NCBI GenBank assembly: GCA_019421015.1
Contig: JAHZGC010000009.1
Span: 50,081-114,080, forward strand
Direction of reading: 5' to 3'
Source of the DNA: Coriobacteriaceae bacterium
GTDB lineage: Bacteria > Actinomycetota > Coriobacteriia > Coriobacteriales > UMGS124
Length of the DNA stretch: 64,000 nucleotides
This document shows, piece by piece, positions 58,280-64,000 of this stretch (position 1 is the stretch's first letter; every line of letters starts with the position of its first letter). The notes under the pieces were generated by a model that saw only the letters and a program-made list of their open reading frames with translations, was not told the origin of the DNA and did not search any database. A program made the position numbers and the translations under genes.

Positions 58280-58915
58280 ATGGGCACACGACAGACCGCG
58301 GCCGTCCTTGCGGTGCAGGGGGCCTTTATCGAGCACGAGCGCCGGCTCGAGGAGCTGGGGTGCCGCTGCGTCGAGCTGCGCCAGGCGCGCGACCTTGCGC
58401 AACCCTTCGACCGCCTGGTGCTGCCCGGCGGCGAGAGCACCGTGCAGGCCAAGCTGCTCCACGAGCTGGGGGTGTTCGAGCCGCTGCGCGAGCGCATCGC
58501 GGGCGGTATGCCGGTGCTCGCGACCTGCGCGGGGCTTATCCTGCTGGCCCAGGCCATCGAGAACGACCCCGCCACGCATTTTGCGACGCTGCCCGTGACC
58601 GTGCGCCGCAACGCCTACGGCCGGCAGCTGGGCAGCTTCACGGCGCGGGCGCCGTGGCGCGGGAGCGCGGGGTGCGGAGACGCGGAACGCGGCGAGGCCC
58701 TGCGCGGCGACGCGGGGGCTTCTCCCCTCCCCATGACGTTCATCCGCGCGCCGAAGATCGTGGAGGTCGGCCCCGACGTCGAGGTGCTGGCCAGCGTGGA
58801 CGGCGGCACGGGCTTCTCCCCCGCCGCCGTGCGCCACGGCAACCAGGTAGCCTGCGCGTTCCACCCCGAGCTCGACACCGACCCGCGGATACACCGGCTG
58901 TTCCTGGAGCTGTAG
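58280..58915 (+). CDS. pdxT: PdxT glutaminase subunit of PLP synthase
   Basis: 211-residue class-I glutaminase that feeds ammonia to PdxS. Nucleophile C83 (ATCAGL), His and Glu of the triad in CAFHPELD near residues 194-196, and the oxyanion loop LPGGEST are in place. A Gly/Ala-rich insertion (about 122-145, GSAGCGDAERGEALRGD) lengthens the protein beyond the usual ~190 residues. It starts 4 bp after pdxS. The gene is followed by a hairpin at 58928-58966. Confidence 0.94.
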   Translation: MGTRQTAAVLAVQGAFIEHERRLEELGCRCVELRQARDLAQPFDRLVLPGGESTVQAKLLHELGVFEPLRERIAGGMPVLATCAGLILLAQAIENDPATHFATLPVTVRRNAYGRQLGSFTARAPWRGSAGCGDAERGEALRGDAGASPLPMTFIRAPKIVEVGPDVEVLASVDGGTGFSPAAVRHGNQVACAFHPELDTDPRIHRLFLEL

Positions 58916-58927
58916 GGCGTGCGGGCC

Positions 58928-58966
58928 CGCGGAGGGGCGAAGATGACGCTTCGGGGTCTTCTCCGC
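58928..58966 (+). terminator. Hairpin after pdxT
   Basis: Outer arms GCGGA / TCCGC and inner CGAAG / CTTCG, a shorter relative of the GCGGAGAA hairpins, 13 nt after the pdxT stop. Weak as a terminator. Confidence 0.45.
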
Positions 58967-59094
58967 CAAGGTCATAGAGTTGGGGCTATCTCCCTTTTTC
59001 CTTCCGTCCTCAGGGCCGTCTCCCCAAAACGCCAAGCTTTGGGGCGACCCCATCTGCGGCGATTGCCAAACCGGCAGATAGCGCCGCGAAAAGA

Positions 59095-59276
59095 GGGTTC
59101 TGGATAGGGCCTCCGGGGCCCGGTCATCCCCGCGCATCGGCGAGAAAGGGCGTCCCATGGAATGGTGCCTCTCTGAACTGGGGTTTTGTCGACCCGCCGT
59201 CGGGCCATCGGGTGCAAGTGGTCGACGGGACCCGGCAGGCGATCGCAAAAGCCCCTCCCGCGCCTATCCAGAACCC
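59095..59276. repeat. Intergenic inverted-repeat element E6
   Basis: In gap 58916-59452, perfect 14-bp arms GGGTTCTGGATAGG / CCTATCCAGAACCC lie at 59095-59108 and 59263-59276. The sequence just outside (GCCGCGAAAAGAGGGTTC on the left, CCCCCATcaTGCGG on the right) resembles that of E3 and E4. The interior is rich in small dyads but lacks the shared core. No gene. 59277-59380 shows nothing else. Confidence 0.65.
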
Positions 59277-59380
59277 CCATCATGCGGAAGCAACTCGGTT
59301 TTGGGGTACCTTGGCTATCCGGGATCTTGGAGGCCGCAGGGGTCGGCCGCGCACCCAACCGCAGCGCGCCGACCCCCACA

Positions 59381-59416
59381 GCGGAGAAGACCCCGCTACC
59401 TGCAGGGCTTCTCCGC
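59381..59416 (-). terminator. GCGGAGAA-type hairpin after reductase 6
   Basis: GCGGAGAAG-A-CCC pairs with GGG-CTTCTCCGC (one bulge), 37 nt after the stop codon of reductase 6 on the minus strand. No T tract. Confidence 0.6.
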
Positions 59417-59452
59417 CGGGGCCATGCGCGGGTTGGGCGCGAATCCTACCGC

Positions 59453-61309
59453 CTACGCCTGTGCGATGGCGGCGTTCACGGCCTCAAGGATCGCAAGGCT
59501 GGTCACCGTGGCCCCCGCCACAGCGTCGACCTCGGTGGAATTCGCTTCGACGATCCTGACGGGCATCTCATCCAGCGCGCGATGGGCGATGTAGGGGGTC
59601 TCCATGTTGTAGGCCACCTGCACGTCCTCGATCACGCCGTCGGCATAGCGAACGATGGCGTAGAGCTCGCCGCCCATGCCGTCGCCCACGCCCAGGCACT
59701 CGTTCTCGCCCAGCTCGAACTCGGGCTCGGGGTCGACCAGGGGCAGACGGTTCTCGACCTCGCCGGCCACCGCGCAGGCGTCGTCCTTCTCGGCCGCGGC
59801 GTTGGCGCCGGAGATGCGGCCGTAGACGATGCACTCGGCGATGTTGCCCGAGCCCTGGTAGGTGTCGGCGTAGATCGAGCCCAGCTCGCCGGCGCTGTAG
59901 AGGTGCGGGATCACGTTGCCCTCAACGTCGACGATGCCGCCCTCGATGTCGCGCCTGGGGCCGCCCATGGTGTTGAGCATCGACGCGACGCCCACCATGG
60001 CGTAGTAGGGCGGCGTGGCCAGCGGCAGCAGCTTCTCGGGGTCACGGCCGAACTCCCCGTCGAGGCCGGCCTCGCAGTAGCCGTTGTAGCGTTCTACCTG
60101 GGCGGCCAGCCCCTCGGCGTCGATGCCCATGAGGCCGGCGAGCTCCTCCAGCGTGTCGGCCTTGGTAATCCAGCCGGCCTCGAGCTCCTCGACGTTGCCC
60201 TCGCTCCAGGTGGGGTAGATGCGGTTGTTCTGCATGGCCTCGTCGTCGAACACCACGAAGCACGGGTTGGGAACCTGCTCCAGGCGGTAGGAGCCGTGGT
60301 AGTACAGGTTGCCGTGCTTGGGGCGGTTGGCCTCGTTGGTGAAGCGGGTGCCGTCCGAACCCACGAAGATGGTGTTCTTGGAGCCGAAGCCCTTCTTGTC
60401 CTGCATGTAGTTGCCAAAGACGTTCTGGTTCTCGGGCGCCTTGTAGTTGACGTCGGGGCCGGCCACGTTGCTCATGTGCCACAGGTCGGCGCCGCACGCC
60501 ATGGCCATCTTGATGCCGTCGCCGGTGTTGAAGTGGGCCCCCTTGGCGTAGCAGTTGGCCATCTGCAGGTAGTTCTGGATCATCTCCTGGTTGTTCTCGA
60601 AGCCGCCGCAGGTGAGGACCACGCCGTTGCGGGCAAGCACGTTGTAGCGCTGGCCGTCCTTCTCGAGCACGACACCCCACACGATCTTGGTGGCCGGGTC
60701 TTGGATCAGCTTGACGCCGGGGGCTCCGTAGATGACGTCGATGGCGTCGTTGGCCTCGACCTGGCGCTTGAGCATCTTATAGAGGTCGCTGAAGCCGTAG
60801 CGGCCGCCCACGGTCACCTTGATGCAGCTCTCGGCGCCGGGCATGTTGGGGTACTCGGCCTGGGAGGTGTCGGGGCCCAGCGGGAACAGCTCTGCGGCCC
60901 CATGGGCGAGAAGCCAGTCCTGCAGCGTGCAGACCTCTTCGGCGTAACGGTTGAGCATCTCGTCGCTCACCGTGGTGAAGTCGGTGAAGATGGACTTGAT
61001 GTAGGTGCGCGTGGCTTCGACGTCGAGCGGGGCGTAGCAGCTCTGGGAACACACGCGGGAGTTGCCGCCGCCGAGGCCCTTGGCCGCCTTCTCGGCGAGG
61101 AGCACCTTGGCTCCGCTCTCGGCGGCGGTGATGGCCGTGGCCGCGCCGGCATCGCCGAAGCCGACCACCACGACGTCGTAGGCGGCGTCCCAGGCAACGG
61201 CGTCGCCGAACGCGGCTTCGTCGGCCTGCGCCACGCCGGCAACGGCCCCGGCGGTCATGGCGGCCGCAGCGGCGGCGGTCCCCGTCAAAAAGCTCTTCCT
61301 CGTAAGCAT
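59453..61309 (-). CDS. Exported FAD/FMN flavoprotein reductase, reductase 6
   Basis: A 618-residue reductase with domain order FAD module then C-terminal FMN-binding domain (about 540-618, attachment motif VAGATVTS). The signal is LTRKSFLTG, i.e. Lys in the second position of the twin-arginine pair, followed by a long Ala run to AQA. FAD motif: VVVVGFGDAGAATA, VLLAEKA. The pocket region is GTRFTNEA, almost identical to reductase 1. ATG at 61309 has AAGGGAA 6 nt upstream. It is divergent from LuxR copy 6. Acceptor unknown. Confidence 0.9.
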   Translation of the reverse strand: MLTRKSFLTGTAAAAAAMTAGAVAGVAQADEAAFGDAVAWDAAYDVVVVGFGDAGAATAITAAESGAKVLLAEKAAKGLGGGNSRVCSQSCYAPLDVEATRTYIKSIFTDFTTVSDEMLNRYAEEVCTLQDWLLAHGAAELFPLGPDTSQAEYPNMPGAESCIKVTVGGRYGFSDLYKMLKRQVEANDAIDVIYGAPGVKLIQDPATKIVWGVVLEKDGQRYNVLARNGVVLTCGGFENNQEMIQNYLQMANCYAKGAHFNTGDGIKMAMACGADLWHMSNVAGPDVNYKAPENQNVFGNYMQDKKGFGSKNTIFVGSDGTRFTNEANRPKHGNLYYHGSYRLEQVPNPCFVVFDDEAMQNNRIYPTWSEGNVEELEAGWITKADTLEELAGLMGIDAEGLAAQVERYNGYCEAGLDGEFGRDPEKLLPLATPPYYAMVGVASMLNTMGGPRRDIEGGIVDVEGNVIPHLYSAGELGSIYADTYQGSGNIAECIVYGRISGANAAAEKDDACAVAGEVENRLPLVDPEPEFELGENECLGVGDGMGGELYAIVRYADGVIEDVQVAYNMETPYIAHRALDEMPVRIVEANSTEVDAVAGATVTSLAILEAVNAAIAQA

Positions 61310-61451
61310 GGACGTTCCCTTCTATCTGTGGATCTGCACTGGCGCAAACGCAAAGCAAGCCATCCGCCCCAATTGCGAAGTCCTTCTCCTTCAAAGGCCT
61401 CGTAGGTCGTTGCTCGCCCCATTACCGTAGCCAGGGCACCATGTAGGTGTC

Positions 61452-61469
61452 TGTCAGAGCAGTGTCAGA
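61452..61469. promoter_or_regulatory. Direct repeat TGTCAGA-GCAG-TGTCAGA, candidate LuxR operator
   Basis: Two exact TGTCAGA copies 11 bp apart (61452-61458, 61463-61469), 142 nt upstream of the reductase 6 start. An additional TGTAG/CTACA dyad lies at 61497-61515 nearer the LuxR gene. Confidence 0.55.
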
Positions 61470-61597
61470 AGAACGGCCATACCTGCAAAAATGACGTGTA
61501 GTATTTTTTGCTACAATCGTCTACCAGGCATTATGTTGCTATAAGCAAAAACACGGGCGAACGCGATTCTGATCCGTTTCTGCCACGAGGAGGAGAA

Positions 61598-63064
61598 ATG
61601 GGCATATGGCCCAAGGTCAGCCGCACATGGGTTGCGGTCGTCGTTTCCCTGGCTTACGGCCTGCTCATCTCGTCCACCGCCATATCGCGAGTGGACGGGT
61701 CGGGCTTCGACAGCCAGGCCATCACGCTGGCCCGAGTCGCGTCGCTTTTTGAAGTCTTTCTCTTTGCATGGTTCTTCAGGCACCGCATGCCCTCTCCCAA
61801 ACGTCTTTTTGCCTACGGGCTTGCCTGCGAAATCGCCTATGTCGTCCTATACGGAATGCAGGCGTTTGAGGTTACCCCGGCACCGGGCCTTACCGGACTT
61901 TCTGCAGGGCAGCTCACAGGGCTCTTTTGCGGTTTGTCAGAAGGGGCGTTCCTGCTCCTGCTGTGCTTTTTATTTTCCATCCAAGCACCCCGGTACAGTG
62001 CGGTTTCTGTAGCAGCAGGCTGCGTTTTGTTCGACGGGCTTACCGCCGTGGCAACCACAGTACCGCAGAACGCAACGCCTGTCGTCATGTTCTCCTGCCT
62101 TGCGGTGGGAACAGTGTTGCTGCCGCTGGCCCTCAAGCTCGCACTGTCGTGCGACGGCGTTTTGGCCGAAGGAAAACTCATAGCATCCGGGCGCTCCGAC
62201 GGCCTCGCGGCATCCCATCCGGTTGCCCCGATGCAAAAAATCGCGCTCCTGTTGTGCGTGGCGGTGTTTCCCTTTTTATATGGCATGGCGATACAGGTGG
62301 TAAACGCTGCTGGCCTGGGAACCTACAACGTGGTGTACCAGGCGGCCGTTCTGATTGTTGCGCTCGCACTGCTTGCCTATGCCGCGTTCAGGGGAACCGC
62401 GGTAGAAAGCACCACGATGCTCCTCCTGGCCGCACCCGCCATCTTTGCCGCCTATGCGATCGCCGCCCTCCTACAGGCGGACGGTCTGTTTGGCATCGGC
62501 CTTCTGGCGCGCGTGGACTACTCGGTGTGCCAGCTCGTGTTCTTGATCATCATGGCACGCATGGCATATGCCAGCATTGGGGAGCTCTGCTACTATGCAG
62601 CGTTTTTCTACGGCACGCTCAAGCTCGGCGCTCTTTTGGGCCGATTTTTTGCCAACACGTTCCTGCCGTGGCCCCTTGAACAAGATGCCTACGTGGCCTT
62701 GGCCCTCGTGGCGCTCGGGCTCGTCATAGGATGCTGCCTATGCGTAGCTCTTTCAGCCCGGTCGTCGGGAACTGTAACCAAGGAAGGCGATTTCTCCGCA
62801 GCTGAGCTCTTTCCAGAAACCAACGGCGAGGAGGCATCCACGGAATCCGGCAGCAAGGCCGAACGATTCGCCCAGATGTACGGATTCTCGGCCCGAGAAG
62901 AAGAGATATTCAAGGGCTTCGCCCGCGGGTTCAACCTTGCAAGCATCGGCGACGAGCTCGGGCTATCGCCTAGCACGGTGGGAACGTACATGCACCGCAT
63001 TTACAGCAAGGTCGGCGTCGAGGGGCGACAGGGATTGGCCAAGGCCTATGATAAGTTCCAGTAG
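61598..63064 (+). CDS. Polytopic membrane LuxR-type transcriptional regulator (copy 6)
   Basis: 488 residues from MGIWPKVSRT (GAGGAGG upstream), with about ten to twelve hydrophobic helices and a C-terminal LuxR helix-turn-helix (FSAREEEIFKGFARGFNLAS, recognition helix near SPSTVGTYMHRIYSKV). The recognition helix differs from the other five copies, as expected if each has its own operator. It is divergent from reductase 6, which I infer to be its target. Confidence 0.88.
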   Translation: MGIWPKVSRTWVAVVVSLAYGLLISSTAISRVDGSGFDSQAITLARVASLFEVFLFAWFFRHRMPSPKRLFAYGLACEIAYVVLYGMQAFEVTPAPGLTGLSAGQLTGLFCGLSEGAFLLLLCFLFSIQAPRYSAVSVAAGCVLFDGLTAVATTVPQNATPVVMFSCLAVGTVLLPLALKLALSCDGVLAEGKLIASGRSDGLAASHPVAPMQKIALLLCVAVFPFLYGMAIQVVNAAGLGTYNVVYQAAVLIVALALLAYAAFRGTAVESTTMLLLAAPAIFAAYAIAALLQADGLFGIGLLARVDYSVCQLVFLIIMARMAYASIGELCYYAAFFYGTLKLGALLGRFFANTFLPWPLEQDAYVALALVALGLVIGCCLCVALSARSSGTVTKEGDFSAAELFPETNGEEASTESGSKAERFAQMYGFSAREEEIFKGFARGFNLASIGDELGLSPSTVGTYMHRIYSKVGVEGRQGLAKAYDKFQ

Positions 63065-63138
63065 CAAAGACATCTGGACAGTCCGGCGCGTTATACTCCA
63101 TAACCCCAACCCGTGCCCAACGGAATCGAGGCGCGCCT

Positions 63139-64000
63139 ATGCCGATGAACACGAACGAGTATCAGGGCGTCCTTGACCACGTCGTCACCATCGTCAAACA
63201 GGCACGAACGAATGCCGTCCAAAAAGCCTCCGCCGAGATGGTGCGCATGTATTGGCTTATCGGCAACCAGATCGTCGAGCGCTCCGAATGGGGCAACAAG
63301 TTCGTCGACACGCTGTCGCGCGACATTCGCGCCGCCTTCCCGGGCGTCAAGGGCTTCTCGCCCCGCAGTCTGAAGTACATGGCGAAGTTCGCCCGCGAGG
63401 TCGACTCCCAATTGTGCAGTAGCTACTGCACAATTCCCTGGGGCCACATCATGAAGCTTTTGGACAAGACCGAGCCGGGCGAGATGCGCGAGTGGTACCG
63501 GGAGGCAATCGTCGAGAACGGCTGGTCGCAGATCGTCCTCGACCACCAGATCGACCTCCACCTCTACGAGCGCCAGGCCCTCGCCGGCAAGGTCACCAAC
63601 TTCGACCGCACGCTGCCCGCCCCTGACAGCGAGCTTGCCCAGCAAGCGCTCAAGGACCCGTACGTCTTCGACTTCATAACCGCCAAGCAGAACCAGCAGG
63701 AGCACGACATCGAAGAGCAGATGCTCTCGAACGTGACCAACCTGCTGCTCGAGCTTGGCACAGGCTTCGCCTTCATGGGTCGTCAATACCACCTGGCAGT
63801 AGGCAAAGAGGACTTCTACATCGACCTGCTGTTCTACAACACGAGGCTCCACTGCTACATCGTGATCGAACTCAAGAACGGCAGGTTCAAGCCCGAATAT
63901 ACAGGCAAGCTGAGCTTCTACGTCTCGGCCGTGAACGGCGAGCTGCGCGGTCCCTCGGACGGACCGACCATCGGCCTTCTGCTCTGCAAGAGCAAAGACG
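63139..64000 (+). CDS. DUF1016/YhcG-family PD-(D/E)XK nuclease, 3' end outside window
   Basis: The frame starts at ATG 63139 (MPMNTNEYQGVLDHVVTIV) and stays open for 287 codons to the window edge. The N-terminal DUF1016_N winged region carries ASAEMVRMYWLIGNQIVE, and WGHIMKLLDKT and REWYREAIVENGWS follow. The C-terminal domain shows the nuclease core: D229 (DFYIDLLFYN) and E244-x-K246 (IVIELKNGRF). About 60 or more residues are missing. Family members are linked to mobile or defence-associated loci; a partner cannot be seen here. Codon choice resembles the chromosome. Confidence 0.88.
   Translation, partial: MPMNTNEYQGVLDHVVTIVKQARTNAVQKASAEMVRMYWLIGNQIVERSEWGNKFVDTLSRDIRAAFPGVKGFSPRSLKYMAKFAREVDSQLCSSYCTIPWGHIMKLLDKTEPGEMREWYREAIVENGWSQIVLDHQIDLHLYERQALAGKVTNFDRTLPAPDSELAQQALKDPYVFDFITAKQNQQEHDIEEQMLSNVTNLLLELGTGFAFMGRQYHLAVGKEDFYIDLLFYNTRLHCYIVIELKNGRFKPEYTGKLSFYVSAVNGELRGPSDGPTIGLLLCKSKD

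Overview
The window reads as a stretch of a high-GC anaerobic actinobacterium of the Coriobacteriia, most likely an Eggerthellaceae gut commensal. That assignment is inferred from gene content: six exported FAD-dependent fumarate/urocanate-reductase-like flavoproteins, six polytopic membrane LuxR-type regulators paired with exported oxidoreductases, a twin-arginine-exported molybdopterin enzyme, and actinobacterial housekeeping genes (pdxST with a divergent MocR regulator, an Lhr helicase, EttA). No rRNA or tRNA gene, phage, complete insertion sequence or CRISPR array was seen.

Layout. 1-2.1 kb: methionine ABC importer metQNI (metQ is cut by the window edge). 2.2-5.8 kb: divergent LuxR/flavoprotein reductase pair. 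6-9.2 kb: PTS-IIC-like permease and a DUF2891 protein between intergenic inverted-repeat elements. 9.4-12.8 kb: operon of two twin-arginine-exported cytoplasmic-type enzymes (an SDR and a nitronate-monooxygenase-like flavoprotein) with a divergent LysR. 12.9-18.2 kb: second LuxR/reductase pair and an exported protein built from three repeats. 18.5-22.6 kb: mntP, ettA, an HD-domain gene and a DUF3800 remnant beside a promoter-to-terminator structured-RNA candidate. 22.8-27.9 kb: Lhr helicase. 28-34.5 kb: an exported non-flavin protein with its divergent LuxR, another LuxR and a FAD-only reductase. 34.5-39.8 kb: XRE regulator, DHA2 exporter and a two-component system whose sensor carries a CxxCH haem motif. 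40-43.2 kb: molybdenum oxidoreductase with a four-cluster Fe-S subunit. 43.4-50.5 kb: LysR plus FAD/FMN reductase, then LuxR plus FAD-only reductase. 50.6-55.6 kb: Rpn-type nuclease remnant, orphan NarL-type sensor kinase and a divergent ABC-2 exporter. 55.7-58.9 kb: pdxR and pdxST. 59.5-63.1 kb: last reductase/LuxR pair. 63.1 kb to the end: start of a DUF1016/YhcG nuclease gene.

How it fits together. The dominant theme is a modular set of extracytoplasmic respiratory reductases, each probably serving a different electron acceptor and each next to a dedicated regulator. The most coherent new observation is that a short direct repeat or dyad, different at every locus, sits about 127-148 nt upstream of the start codon of each exported oxidoreductase or exported protein that has an adjacent regulator. 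The clearest form, two 7-8 bp boxes exactly 11 bp apart, occurs at three of the LuxR-linked loci. I propose these as the cognate operators. A second theme is a set of non-coding inverted-repeat elements of about 160-260 bp in the gene-poor gaps, several clearly related, plus a repeated GCGGAGAA hairpin that also occurs inside the lhr coding sequence.
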